Shown here piece after piece: positions 1 through 12,740 of a stretch of 64,000 bases of DNA. The first letter of the stretch is position 1, and each line of letters begins with the position of its first letter. The notes under the pieces are model-generated. The model did no database searches, was not told the DNA's origin, and was given only the letters and a program-made list of their open reading frames with translations. Origin of the DNA: Hippasteria phrygiana. Taxonomy: Eukaryota > Echinodermata > Asteroidea > Valvatida > Goniasteridae. The position numbers and the translations under genes were made by a program. Location: the NCBI GenBank assembly GCA_037893225.1, contig JAZGUH010000323.1, forward strand, positions 2,418,001 to 2,482,000. The letters are read 5' to 3'.

Positions 1-275
1 CGCGAAAATGCAGTGAGTCCCTCCCTGCGGTCTACATGTACATGTACATGTAGCTCATTAACTTCGCAGTAGAGTTGATCCTTTTAGCAGTTTATGGACT
101 TGATGGCCTAACCCCCTCGTAAACAAGTACTGTTACCTGTTCGAGTTTATCAGGGTTCCTCCCACGAAACGTGCATGTCGGCCTGGCATGGCACTACGCA
201 AATGCTGGAATGGCAGGCCGGAAGGCCTATGCAGAAAAAAATGCCAATCACAAAGGAAATAAAAACATCACGCAT

Positions 276-2046
276 TAGGCTTGGGCGATTCCACGCCGGA
301 ATCGATAAGAATCGATTCCAAACTCGGAATCGGAATCGCGATTCCACTTTTTTGAGGAATCGATTCTCTGATGTAGCCGATTTCAGTCCCCCTCGCGCCG
401 ATTCCAGTCCCCCTTGCGCCGATTCCAGTCCCCCTCGCGCCGATTCCAATCCCCGCGCCGATTCCAGTCCCCCTCACGCTGATTCCAGCCCCCTCACGCT
501 GATTCCAGTCCCCCTCACGCTGATTCCAGTCCCCCTCACGCTGATTCCAGTCCCCCTCACGCTGATTCCAGTCCCCCTCACGCTGATTCCAGTCCCCCTC
601 ACGCTGATTCCAGTCCCCCTCGCGCCAATTCCAGTCCCCGCGCCGATTCCAGTCCCCGCGCCGATTCCAGTCCTCAATTCTTTTACATGTACAACAAATT
701 AGAAAACTTTCAGAACCATCTTTCAAATCGTTTGTTTCAGATTATTCTTTCCCCATCACGCGTCAAAAACCCGTGTAGTCGAGTCCTGCACATGGCGATC
801 CACCAACAAGGTGGAGGAATTGCCGGCGATTTTCAAAAACAAATCCAGGATTAAATATCGGAAATATTAACTGCAAAGTTTCACATGTACAGTTGTATAC
901 CAGGTAAAAAATCATTGCTATAAAAAGCACTTAATACATGTACCTTTTAAAAAGTTGTGAATTAACAGACGTAAGAGTGTGAGCAGCGTGGGAAAATCTT
1001 GCACACTTGCACTTAGCAAGCTATTTCTCATCTTGGCAAACTTGGGGAATTCCCTTGTTGTTGAGCACGCGCTGACTGAAAGACCGTACTGTCATTTGAT
1101 TGGCAAGTTGGTCTCATGAGATATTTTATATGTATGGTTAGAGCAAAGTCGTAAACAGGGCTACTGCATATGCATGCCGACATGTCGGCAAGGGACGTGG
1201 TTTGATTATATTGGTTAAGTAACTGATATTATCTTGTAAAATATTTAGACAGGTAGATCGGCAAAAGATCGGGAAAATTACAGGAAAATATTCAAAATAT
1301 TCCTGTAAATTTTGTTCAAAAAAGTGTAGAGAGCGGTAGCGCAGCGCGCGAGCGTCACGTCGAGTCGGTCGAGTCGACGCCAAAAGTTTCCAGATTCATA
1401 TGCACATGCGTAGCAGCCCACCCTCTTTTTATGAATGGCATGTGTGTGTACTGGCTGGTACTTCGCGGGCTATTGGAAATGTAGCGGTAAATTCGTTTAC
1501 CAGCAATCACAGCAGCGATTACGTGACTCATCGAAAATGAACGCCGCATGGTGAATTTTGATGTACATGTATTTCCTAAACGATTATTAGGCTACAAAAT
1601 GTCGATCTTAGCACGGAGCTATAAAAAGGAGCTCCATGATCTTACACACACAAAATATATAAATGGAACTAAGAAAAAACGACATATTTAGCGACTATTT
1701 AATGGAAATGCTGGGTTTTTAGGCGTACCCTCCACACTGTTGATAGCGCCGCAAAAGGTAAGGTCTGATTTTGATTTTGCAAGTTTTCCCCGGGGAAAAA
1801 ATTAAATGTCGAACATTATTTTTATTTCAATGTTCCCTGCCCAAACATGACTGCAATATGAATATTAAATGACAAAGTACCTTCTATAAGAGCGATTACA
1901 ACCTATAGTAAATTAATAGCCCCCCTTATTGGCATTTTTCGTGCTTGTTTACTTTTTGTTTATTTTTGGAATCGATTCCGAGTGGAATCGCGATTCTCAG
2001 ATGAAATCGGAATCGATTCCAAAAATGTTGGATTCGCCCAAGCCTA
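276..2046. mobile_element. Non-autonomous hAT-type DNA transposon with 8-bp target duplication
   Basis: The left end reads TAGGCTTGGGCGA and the right end is its reverse complement. The element is flanked by identical 8-bp direct repeats TCACGCAT at 268-275 and 2047-2054. An 8-bp duplication and a TAGGNNTGGGCGA-type end are typical of hAT transposons. The 1.77-kb interior holds no transposase-like reading frame, only subterminal GGAATCG-rich repeats near both ends and a 21-bp minisatellite. It would need a transposase from elsewhere. The perfect duplication suggests a fairly young insertion. Confidence 0.8.
376..675. repeat. 21-bp minisatellite inside the hAT element
   Basis: About fourteen imperfect tandem copies of GATTCCAGTCCCCCTCACGC(T), with variants using CGCGCC in place of CACGCT and some shortened units. 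Long open frames on both strands here arise only from the repeat period being a multiple of three and are not genes. The unit shares GATTCC with the subterminal repeats of the surrounding hAT element, so it probably grew from them. Confidence 0.85.
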
Positions 2047-2801
2047 TCACGCATATTACCGGTACATGTACATCATTACACACGCCTTTTTCCTCTGACA
2101 TGTCTGACTACGCAAAATCTTGACAAAAAGCCTACATTTTCGAAAAATAATGTGATCAAAATGCTCACGCACAGGACGCAGAAGCCTTGCCGTGTTCTGT
2201 GCCGGCACGCAGCCCCCTCACAGGCCGGCGCGGCGCGGCCATGCCAGCGCACTAATATGCCACATGAAATCGTCCGGTTACTTCAAAGAACTTGTCTTTA
2301 ACCCCTTGCCACCGGTTGACACAAATACATGTACGTGTAGATTGAAATTGCCACCTGGCCGGTTGACACAAATGCATGTAGAGGCCAATTTTTGCATTTT
2401 CAATCTATTAATATTGTTTACGTTATGCTTGGCTGCACAAGCCTCTTGTTTTCGTTTCGCTTGGCTGCATAACCCGGCCTGGTGCCCCGGCGCCACCCGG
2501 TGGCAAGGGGTTTTAATGTAAAAAACGTGTAAGGTTGACAAGTCCGAAAAAATATGGAGAATAGTACATATCGCGTGCGCTATCAGCGTGCGTGACTGCA
2601 CTGTGTAGGCCTGTGAACCACGTGCTGCTGCTATAACGTTTTGTATCACTTCAAGTTCAAGTATGATCACACTACGCGTAAGAAAATATGCGTAGCGCGC
2701 TCGCGTATAGTCTATATAATAGCCGCTCGTGCACGAGACGATGCGTGCAATGTATATCCACGCGTAATGCAATATTGATGCTAAGCTTGTGAAATCTGCT
2801 A

Positions 2802-2906
2802 GGCGTAAGCCTACGCGTAAGCCTACGCGTAAACCTACGCGTAAACCTACGCGTAAACCTACGCGTAAACCTACGCGTAAACCTATGCGTAAACCTACGC
2901 GTACGC
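2802..2906. repeat. 12-bp tandem repeat (GCGTAAACCTAC)n
   Basis: About nine tandem copies of a 12-bp unit, the first ones reading GCGTAAGCCTAC. The open frames across it are repeat artefacts. The surrounding 2.05-3.6 kb holds no recognisable gene. Confidence 0.85.
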
Positions 2907-3665
2907 CAGGCATGAGAATCCTCCGCGGATTTCTGACTTCTGGAGGAAACAAATTGTGGTCTTCGAGATCGATGTGAAATTGATGTAAAATTTGGGGGTA
3001 CCGGTAGGCCTACATTATTATGACCTCGTTGGCTGAAAGGTCAACCTTGTGCTTTGTACATGTACATGTAGTACTCGGTAAATTTGTGTGAAAACGTTGA
3101 ATTTAAAGGGGAAAAAACAAGTAAAATACAAGTAACTGCTAATTTATTGATCATTAATTTTTTTGAAAATTAACATCGTTAAATTCGATTGAATGATTTA
3201 ACATAACATACAACATGCATGCAGCGGCATTCAACTGTTTTAGCACATGTACATGTACGTAGCCTCTGTTAAAGCCTGAAAGGATGTATTGCAGCAATAA
3301 GCGCACGTGTATAAGTATCACTGTGCAAACCTGCGTCTTAAGAAAAAGAAAAGTCAAGAAGACGCGCATGCGCAGTTTACCGGTAGTTTCAAAGCCGGGT
3401 TTAGTAGGCAACACCATGATTTGTAAGCAAGTGATTTCAATGTGGTATACGACATTCGTGAAAACTTGGTCTCAATACAGGTACATGTATTAACACGATG
3501 TTCTTGTCGGGCGCAAAGTTGTGTCATATTTATGATTTGTAGAAGCACAAATGCCCCTTCTAGAATTTCAGACTTTTTGGTGATTTTGTGTTCTCATGCC
3601 TGGTACGCATATAACTAAGCCACGTTGCGGCAATTACTTGGTTACGCGATTATGTGGGAGATATA

Positions 3666-3729
3666 GCATTCGCGAAGATACGCGTATCGATCGCGTAGCA
3701 TTCGCGAAGATACGCGTATCGATCGCGTA
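3666..3729. repeat. Perfect tandem duplication of a 32-bp unit
   Basis: Two identical adjacent 32-bp copies, each beginning GCATTCGCGAAG and containing ACGCGTATCGATCGCG. The unit is CpG-rich and partly palindromic. Function unknown. Confidence 0.8.
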
Positions 3730-5503
3730 GGCCCGTCTACGTCTCTCTTGCGCCAAAGATTTTTTATTTCATTATTTTTTCAACGGTCCAAAAGTATTTT
3801 TTTTTTCAACAATTCGTTACTCCCCGCACCTAATAAGAACGAAACGGAGTTTCAGCCTTACCTGTATCCTGGTACGCTGTCCATATTTGTTTGCAACGAT
3901 CGTCCTGTACGTTGTAACCCGATTTAGTAGTCATAGCACCCCTTGTTTTCTTGATCAAAATAATTATTAAAATATCACTAGCAGAAGTCACTTGTGGATC
4001 CCGCCTACATGGGATTGTCTCGTTCTTGTTCTCTTTCTGTTCTGCTCTCGTCGGGTTATTTTTTAAGTGACCTGTTAGGCTTTGTTCGGCTTTCTGTCCT
4101 CCACCACTTCCCATTCAACGCAAGGGGATCCGCTCATCGTCAGTTACAAAAAAAAATATTTTGTAACACCTAATATTTTGCCAAAGGTCGCTTCGTTAAG
4201 TCAATATTTCCAACTTAATTTCCAATCTGTTACTGAATAAAAGGGACGGATAATTAATTGTCCACAATAGTTTCTTCATGTCACAACAATTTTTCTAAGT
4301 CAAGTCATAGCTTATTTCGACCGGCCAAGTCCAGGTAGCCTAATCCTTGTGATTTATTTCCTCACTGGCAACAATTTTCACATTGAACGCGGAAGAAGCA
4401 GCATTTTACCTGGAAAATGTGTTAAATTAATCTGCTGTTCGTATAACACTCTGTTCAGACTTTGATATTGATTTTGACTTTTATACAAGCACACAAGTAC
4501 GAAGAAAAATTCAGACGCATCTTTACAAAGCCTCGACGTCGTCCCGCCATTTTGCCGTATGCACAGCAGTGCCACATATTAATTTACATACGATAACATG
4601 TCATAAGATCACACTGCGGAAGTGACTGAAAGTCTGAAACTGGTATTATTTTACCAGTTTTGTGGGTGTGTGTATTACACTGCTGCAGAAAACGACCAGT
4701 CGTACGTCCTTGCTAAGTCCGCCCAGTAACAAGGAGTGGTCAAAAAGGTATGGTATCCTCCACCAATACATGTAGCCTCCACCAATAGTCTCCACGTAAT
4801 AAAAAACGTGATAAGTGCACTTTTCACGCGTCTGTCAAAGTATCACGTATTTTCTGGGCCAGCTGGTTGCTAAGGCATATCTTTCACGTACTGAAATACG
4901 TGAAAACTTAGTTGCGCACGTGCCCATTGTTAGGTGATAAATTTTGCGACCGTCGCGAGGTAAGTGTGACCTAAAATGAGATTAGAAAGGCTTAGCTTTA
5001 AACGTATCAAGGGCGTTTTCTGGGTTTTTTTTAAGAAAAGAAAAACATGTTGAGTTTGGGTAATTACAAAGTGGGTGCCGATTGGTGTAAATCGACATAA
5101 CAGAGATTCTTTAACCCACTACCAAATGCATGTATAAAACAGGGGTTGACAACTTAAAATACTATCGCCCGATGCCGGGCTACAATATACCGTTTCTTGT
5201 CAGTGCCCAAATTCCGACGGACAACCTATTTTTTCAAAATCGGGCTTATATGGAACGTATAAATACATTTTTTAAATGAATGCGAAAGTAAACAAAATTC
5301 AGTTGAACTCCGAGGATGCACGATACCGGGACTGTTTGACGGCAATGCGGCCCAGCATGACGTATAAAGAATTTGTCAAGAAGTACATGTACAACGAATT
5401 AATTTACACATTGCGAGGGGCACTGCGGAAGTAGTGTATTTGTTGAACTCTACATAAATTATGCAGCGGGCCACCGGGCAACTAAATTCTCGCTATTTGC
5501 CAC
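3730..5503. other. Non-coding stretch, no supported gene
   Basis: AT-rich sequence with stop codons in all frames at short intervals. A 94-residue frame at 4114-3830 on the minus strand starts with ATG but matches nothing I recognise, and I do not call it. I see no RNA gene. Confidence 0.4.
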
Positions 5504-5699
5504 AGTTGTATTCGAGTCCCTGCAAGTCCATCACAAACCCTTCAGTCCTAATCCCAATCACAAGCTATTCAAATGACTTTGACAAAGGCATTCCTTTGTC
5601 ATTGTTTATCTAGTTACTTGTTACCGGCTTTATGAAAGGACTTCTGACTGGGCTTGCGGAAGGACTTGTGAAAGGACTTGCAGGGACTCGAATACAACT
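5504..5699. mobile_element. Small element with 26-bp terminal inverted repeats (MITE-like)
   Basis: The left end AGTTGTATTCGAGTCCCTGC and the right end are perfect inverted complements over 26 bp. The element is 196 bp and non-coding. Similar sequences containing GCTATTTGC stand directly outside both ends, which may be an imperfect target duplication or part of a larger repeat. The superfamily is not assigned. Confidence 0.5.
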
Positions 5700-7585
5700 C
5701 TGCTATTTGCAAACAGTTGTTTACGTATTCGGCGAGCACGACGCGATTCCTGTCAAATGTTGGATGGAGATTTCATCCGGCAACCTGAAATCCGTATTAA
5801 GCATAGGCGTAGCCAGCGGGGGAAGGGGTGTAAGTGCCCTTCTTTGTATCCCAAAGTTTCCCACAAGAAAATCAAAACCCTGCCCTCTACGACATACCTG
5901 TTGGTTTTTAATGTCGCAAACTAGTAACGGGGTCCGTGAAGTACACAATCGCCGCAAAATAGTTTCCTTCATGCTCATGGCCCAAGTGTGCCCTCACTGG
6001 AAACGCCAATATGGCGGCCTGAAATGTTACCGGCAAGTGACGAGGCCCGCGGCCTTTTTAACAGTGGCGTAGCGGTGAGGGGGGGGGGGGGGGGTTTCTT
6101 TTGTGGGGGGGTGCACGCCCCTATAACAAAAATCGTCGCCCTCCCAGTTGCCCCCCCCCCCCCTGAAAATTTTATAGAGCTGTTTCACTGTAAGTAGAAA
6201 AGTTGTGCTTACTGTAGCAGAAAACCATGCTGTTTTGCTTACTGTAATATAAAACCATATGCTGCTCCCCAAGTACTATTTCATGGCGTGGATGTGCTTA
6301 AGCTTCCACGCGCATGGAGATTTCTATTGTGATGTCACTGCAATTCTTCCTCCATTTAAATGTGCGTTTCCTGTGCTCAACGGTCTCTATGCGGTAACGG
6401 AGGCTGTGTTAAGGCCATGGAGAGAGTTCTATGGTTAAGGCCAATTTACACGTACGCGACATAGTACCGCGACATTTTTCTAAAATCACGGAAATCAATT
6501 GGTGCATTTTCATTTATGCGACAGTCGTGCGACAAGACGCTCATTGATTTGTGCGTATTTAGAAAACGCGCCACAACAACGATAACGAAAACGATGCGAA
6601 TAAACGCTCTTTATTGGTGGGTGGAACATGCGCGTATTACATGCGCGAAAATTCCACCAATCAATGGCGTTTATTATCACCGTTTTCATTATCGTCGTCA
6701 TTATTGTGGCCAGTGTGACCGGCCCTTAACTGGCCTTCAAGCACAAAATCGGCTGTTACGCAGCGCTATGTCTGTTTTCATGTTTTTTCTGCTGTCGACT
6801 GGTTATTGTTTTTCCCACCCTCCCCCACCTACAGGAAATAAACATTGAGGCAAATCAGACATTCTATTTAGGCCTTATCAATAATTTAATGTTGCACATG
6901 AAATAAATAATAAAAACGTACGCCAAAACTACACAGTGCCGCCCTTGTCCCCAACCGTAAATAGTAGACTGGTTCCATCAATCTTTCTCTGTTGTAGACC
7001 TACATCTCCAGTCACATGCAGTATCTGCCAATACCAGGGGCCATGTGTTCGTGGGCGAACAGCAGAAGTGGTACACTCATAATGACTTGGATAGCACCGT
7101 AAAATAATGGTCAGAATCTCTGGACAGATTTTGTTACTGCTTTCAATGCATTTCTTCTTTTTTCCTCCAATTTTATCCGTGCTAACTGTATGAGGCAAAC
7201 CAGTTAACCAAAGAGAAACCGCAAACATCTGTTCTTAAATTTGTAGCTAAACAAAATCTGTTTCACTCCCTGTGACGTTATAGGAGGCAGCCACTGCCAA
7301 GGAGCTCCTCGGCAGAGCAGCAGTGACATGAAGCCTCAACTCCAACAGTATCAACATGTTAGTTATCAACAATGGATTAGTTGAAATGGCCCTTAAAGAA
7401 TGACTTGAGATGTCAGTAAAATGGTTCATAAATTATCAGCAATGTATGTGAAAAGCAAACGTGTTTGAATAACAAATAATAGGCCTTCTGCATTACACTC
7501 AGGGGCGTCAGCATATTTTTCTACTATGACGAATGCAGTACAGTAATAAAATATTGAAGATACATGTGTAGTACCATAAAATCTC
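5700..7585. other. Non-coding repeat-rich stretch
   Basis: Contains a G tract (6077-6094) and a C-rich tract (6150-6163) next to CAGTGGCGTAGC-like sequence that resembles a hAT terminus. Short open frames here (for example 5632-6072) have no family resemblance. No gene is supported. Confidence 0.4.
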
Positions 7586-10500
7586 TAAATTGTCAAACCG
7601 AATAATTTAATATTCGGTTGTCCGGGCGGCCGATTTTTGGGCACACAGAAAAAGTACAGATGCAGTATAATTAACGCACGAAATTGCTCGTTTATAATCA
7701 CACTATGAACATCTAACAAAAGTTAGATGTCCATAGTGTCATAGATTCTCACTTTTACAACTATCGCCAGCACCAAGGAATGATTTTATAGGAAAGTTTT
7801 ACAGGGATGAGATTCTTCCGATTTTTGGCGGAATTCCGACTTGGTAGCATACAATGTACCTTGCAAATCTGACTTTCGAATTAAGTTCCGACTTTAGGAC
7901 CGGCATGTTCTGACATATTGCAGAAAGCTCACTTTTGATTTTCAGGTATTAGATATTATAACAATGAAGTTAAATGTGTTCTAAAAAAAAATAAAAAAAC
8001 ATTTCTGCTTACTATTTTGTTTTCCTGTGTCACGTCTTTCTTTTAAAAGAGTTGGTAGAGAAAAATATCTACACTACAGATACGCAGCGTGGAAGACATT
8101 CTCTGGCACGGAAAAGAAGACAAGGGAAGAAAGGCACTAGGGAGTGATTCCTTGATTGCGGGGGACGTATTAAGTAGTGAACCCTAAACACGATGGGTGG
8201 CGTCAGCCATGAATGGTGACTCTCCGACCCTTAACTTAGCAATTTTTCTTGAGGCTTCTTGACTTCTTCAAAACAGTGGACTTTTAGTCACTGTGTTGAG
8301 GATAAAAATTCAAGATATAAATTCCTTTTACCACCAAACTTTGAACAAATAATTTTAAATCATTTCAAATAACTTTTTCTCTGCAACCACAGTCTCTGCA
8401 AACAAATTATATGACACGTTAATGGTTAATCATTAAAATTTTGGTTTTTAAAGTGGCTTATGCATATTTAAATTTATGCAAATTATAGTAATTTGTTTGC
8501 AGACTGCTAATCTATAACATAACAGCAACGGGGTGGCAGAATTTATGACCCCCGACTTATGGTTTTTTACAAAATAATAGATTCTAGTCAACAAAAACTG
8601 CTGGACCGAATCAGCAGATCTTGGTGTCATTTTTCTTTTAACAAAATTACCCATGCGTTGCACGAAGGCCAATTGGGGCAACTGTAAAAAAAATTCTGAC
8701 TGCCAATCGTCTTGATGCATCATGATTCGTTAGATTTTACATGGGCCGTCTACGATGTGGAACGAGGACCAATCGGGCCTTGATTTTTGGGCGCATGGAA
8801 TCTGTGCACGCCCAATGAAGCTTGATGCATTATAAAAGATTAGTTAGATTTGGGCACGGACCGACCACGATGTTCGGCAACAGCCAATGGGGTTGGGCGG
8901 ATGATGAAAATGTTTTCCATTTGCTTGCCAGCTATAGCTAGCTGAGTGTGCACCATGAATTCATAATTAGTTGAATTTGGGCACGGGCCGTCTTTAATAC
9001 TGGGGGTATAGGTCATCATAGTCAACAAAACTTCTCACGTGCTCGTCCGTATTAGAGTGAATTAATTTGGCATCGTTGTGTGGGCAGGGAAATTTTGTTC
9101 ACCCGTTCTTGATGTTACCGTCTTAATTAGCGATGTTTGCTCGATTTCTGCCAATCACGTGGTAAACAAAATTAGGTTATGAACCGCGACTTCCCCAGGC
9201 TTGTTTTTCGTTGTTTACACAAAAGAACATTGGTTACGGTTAACCGTGACCATAAAACAAACAGTGACACGGATAATTTTAAAACCGGAAACTTGCAGCC
9301 TTAGTTAAGTGCCGATCTGCGCACTTCCGCGTTGAAAACAAGGATCTCAATGTCACAACTTTAAGCTGATCGTGCGCCTGCGCTGGATTTGATGGCCTGA
9401 TTAATTCATGCATGAATGTACTGAAAAGTGTTGTTTTGTTTGCCACTGACATTCTCGCTTTCAACTCGGAAGTGCGCAGAAGGGGCTAATGTGAAATTCC
9501 TCTATGTCAAATTCTGTTCGTCGTTTATTGACACATGCATTGCATGATAGGATATAAGTCGAAACCGAACATTACTGAAACCGCACCATGATCCCCCTGC
9601 CCCTGATCAAACCACAAGAAACCAATAGTGAACTCGTTTATGAACATTTTCGTTGGGATTATTACCCTCCCAATTTTCCCCTTCAGAAAAAAAAATCCCG
9701 TAATTTTGGTTTCACGTGTTTTGTGGAAAATATTGCATCGTCGTAGTTTTGTGAGCATGGTTTCGATTTCAGTAGCCATTCTGAATCTCTCCACGCCACA
9801 ATTTGTGCTCGCAGAGAGATACTTACTTGCAAAATGTTCAACTTCATCAGATGCAGCCATCTTCCGGCCTCTTCGGACTTCCAGTCATCCGATTTCCAGT
9901 TCGAAATGCCGTTTGGAAGGTTTCATCATTTATTTCCCTCAACGTTTGCACCAGTATATCATTACATACAATGCTAACTTTGCAAGTTTTATAATTTTAT
10001 TAATCAACGATCTATTTCCATATTCTTGGAGCATATGAATTTGTGATGTAAAGTAACGCTTTCAAACAGTGCATATTGTGTGCGCGCCGTGTGGTGCTGT
10101 GTAAAATTTCCTTAAAACTAGGGGTTTGGCGCATGTTTTTAATCATAACTTTGCAAACGCACATCGGACAAACTAGTCCAAAACGGAAAAATAATATTTG
10201 ATATCTCTTCTTTGAACTTGTATAGATTTTATTTCAAATGAAATAGATTTTGTCACGTAATTTTTGAGGTTTATTTTTGAGCATTCGTTCACTTTTCTGT
10301 GGAGAATGTTACAAAATTACCAAATTTTGTCGCATGAGGGCTCTTTATTTTGCCGTAACTCAGCAACCCGACGGCTGTTTCCTTAGTCCAAAACGGTTAC
10401 GACAAATTTATGCCATTACTTAAATCATGATGTTAAAATTGGTACAGCGACCGCTGGCCCAGTAAATTTTAATACATTTGTACGCGCGCGCCGAACTTTG

Positions 10501-10747
10501 TGTGGTATATGGTGTACTCATTTTGAATGGAGAAATTATTTGCGCATGACAAATTCATATGAGTTTTTACAATATAATTTGAGGAATCAGCTGCTATTAT
10601 GTCTGGAGTTACCTTGAAATAACCCTCCAGAATACAATTTCGTTATCAAAAATGGAACTGTTCCCCCTTCTTACATTCCTTTGCAGTTCACCTTCGAATA
10701 TTCGAACTCGAAAATAAATATTATATTCGAATATTCGGCAAAGCCCT
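7586..10747. mobile_element. Degenerate hAT-like element, copy 1 of a dispersed family
   Basis: The right end is GAATATTCGGCAAAGCCCTA, the complement of a TAGGGCT hAT-type terminus. The left part matches, base by base over long runs, a second copy that starts at 62582 with TAGGGCTGAGTC. At 7586 the first bases of the terminus are eroded and I see no target duplication. The 3.1-kb interior has no intact transposase. A minus-strand ATG near 9860 followed by a GTAAGT donor could be a relic first exon. The right end abuts LINE sequence at 10750, so the element probably landed in that LINE. Confidence 0.55.
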
Positions 10748-10749
10748 AT

Positions 10750-11640
10750 CAAAGAGTGTGTGTCTGCCTCTACTAGAGTCACCTGCGGTGTTCCACAGGG
10801 TTCTGTTGCCAGGCCTGTGTTATTTTCCCTGTACAGTGCCCCTATCCAGGACATCATAGCTGCTCATCGTCTTCAGTGTGCTGTACATGTATATGCTGAT
10901 GATGTCCAGATTTACCTCACTTGCGAGCCTAAGGATCGCGACCAAGCCATAAGTAGAATGGAGACTTGTATAAATGACATAAAATCATGGTGTGTTGCCA
11001 ATAAATTAGTGTTGAATGACCGAGTGTTGAAAAACCGAGCTCCTGCATTTCACCTCCAAGTTTAGCACTGTCTCTCGTTCGCTAGCAATCACTATTGGGG
11101 ACCCAGCTATTCATCCGGCTAACCAACCGCAACTCGCAACCTTGGTGTCATCATGGATCCATCACTCAGTATGACACTTCACGTAAACTCTATTTGCAAG
11201 TCTGCCCTGCTTGGGATTAGAAAAATTGGTCAGATTCGTAAATATCTGGATGAGAGTACATGTACAATGTACTACCGTCAGGCTGGTGCATGCATTTGTT
11301 ACATCAGGACTTGATGCCTGCAATTCATTGCTCTATGGTCTGCCGGAAAATGATATTGCTAAACTGCAGCGTGTGCAGAATGCCGCTGCTCGTCTGGTTC
11401 TGCGTGTACCTCGCAGAACGCATATCTCACCACTCCTTCATGGGCTTCACTGGTTGCCGGTTAGGAATCGAATCATCTTCAAAATTTTGATGATCACATA
11501 CATACAAGGCCATTCATGGACATGCTCCTTACTATATAACTGATCTGGTGGAGTGTTACACCCCAGCCCGGAGCTTGCGATCCTCCAATGAAATCCGCCT
11601 TCGGCCTCCATGCACAAGACCAGGCACTATTAAGGCAATG
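10750..11640 (+). pseudogene. CR1/Jockey-like LINE reverse transcriptase remnant
   Basis: The first frame (10760-11065) carries the RT signatures GVPQGS and YADDVQIY. A second frame (11211-11543) carries the typical end of this class, with LDACNSLLYGLP, LQRVQNAAARLV and LHWLP. The two parts are out of frame, and stops separate them from the tail that continues to about 11640 (YTPARSLRSS-like). The endonuclease and the early RT are missing, perhaps cut off by the hAT-like element ending at 10747. It is a dead, 5'-truncated copy. Confidence 0.75.
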
Positions 11641-12740
11641 CAAGTTCACATGGTCATTGATGTTGTTGGCAATGGCCCTTTTCAATACCTTGCAGATAAC
11701 GGAAGTTAAAGCAACTGGGCAATAGTTCTTTATGTCAGTGCGCTTGCCAGACTTAAACACAGGGGTGATTTGAGAAAGTTTCCAGATCTTTGGGAGAAAT
11801 CCATTAGCAAGCGAGGAGTTCATCACACGGATTAGTGGTGGAGCAATCGAGGACGGTGTTGCACGAAGTACGGCCGGAGAGATATTTTATCTGGGCCTGG
11901 TGTCTCGTGCGGTGCGAGAGAAAGCAAGGCTTTTTGTAACCACCCTAGACTTATTGTTATAGTGGGAGTTCCGGGATTGGCTGAGAACAAGGGGGAGGAG
12001 ACTCTGTGGAGGTTCATTCACATGAAGGTTGACAGGTGAGGCTGTAGTTGGGCTTGCACAGATATCTACAGGATCACTGAAAACTTCATGGAATGAAGTG
12101 TCACTGCATGATGAAAATGGCAGGTTTAGAAGAGTGCAGTCGGGACAGAACCAGTCCAGTGTACAGGATATAAGATCAGTCAGGAATACATTTCTGGTGC
12201 CAATACTTGAAGCAATCTTCACAGAGGAGGGATCCCTGGTTGGTTTTAACAGGACGACTGCAACTGCCACAGGGCTCCTTGACAGGACCAGGATTGCTCT
12301 TGATGTCACCACAATCGGCCAGCATGAAGTTGAAAGTTGAAACAGAATTTGGGTAGTAGTTGACTGGGGCATGTCCAAACTTACTGTGTCTTCGATGACT
12401 CGATTTGCTTTTGGAAATCGGCCATATTGGACAGAGCTTGGCGAAGCACACAGATGCATGGTGAGAACAAAGGCTTGTAGGTGCAGCACAATGGATGGCA
12501 TCCTTATGTGCATGGAGTCGGTCAAGCGTATGAGGAGACATGTACATACTTGTACATGTAGCTTTCTTCAAACAGCTGAGGAACTTGGAAATCAAGCATA
12601 AAATCAGCCCAGAATCCCATTTTTGAAGCTTCGATGTCTTGTGAGAATGAGCCAGAAGAATCAGTGGAGAATTCCCTGGAGAATTCAAGTGATATGAAAT
12701 ACAGGCAGCGTACAGGGCTGGAAGTGGTGGCAAGCATGAG
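11640..12740 (-). pseudogene. CR1-like LINE remnant with 2A-like motif and PHD-type finger
   Basis: Reading on the minus strand, 12313-12284 encodes CGDIKSNPGP, which resembles the 2A ribosome-skipping motif found at the N terminus of some LINE ORFs. It is followed by a cysteine/histidine cluster (CGSC, CEDC, HQKC, then WFCPDC in a shifted frame) like a PHD finger. Further on (12017-11832) comes PGPDKIS, and at 11826-11494 ITPVFKSGKRTDIKNY, both from the RT N-terminal region. The endonuclease is largely missing and the frame is broken several times. It lies tail to tail with the plus-strand LINE piece. Confidence 0.7.

Noticed and set aside
150..726. Long open frames on both strands over the first 700 bases
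   Set aside because: They follow a 21-bp tandem repeat whose period keeps all frames open; the peptides are pure repeat translations.
3830..4114. Minus-strand 94-residue frame as a host gene exon
   Set aside because: No recognisable domain and only a weak donor; the evidence is too thin.
9525..9860. Minus-strand frame beginning MAASDEVEHFAS as a host first exon
   Set aside because: There is a good GTAAGT donor, but it lies inside a degenerate hAT-like element and no second exon is visible.
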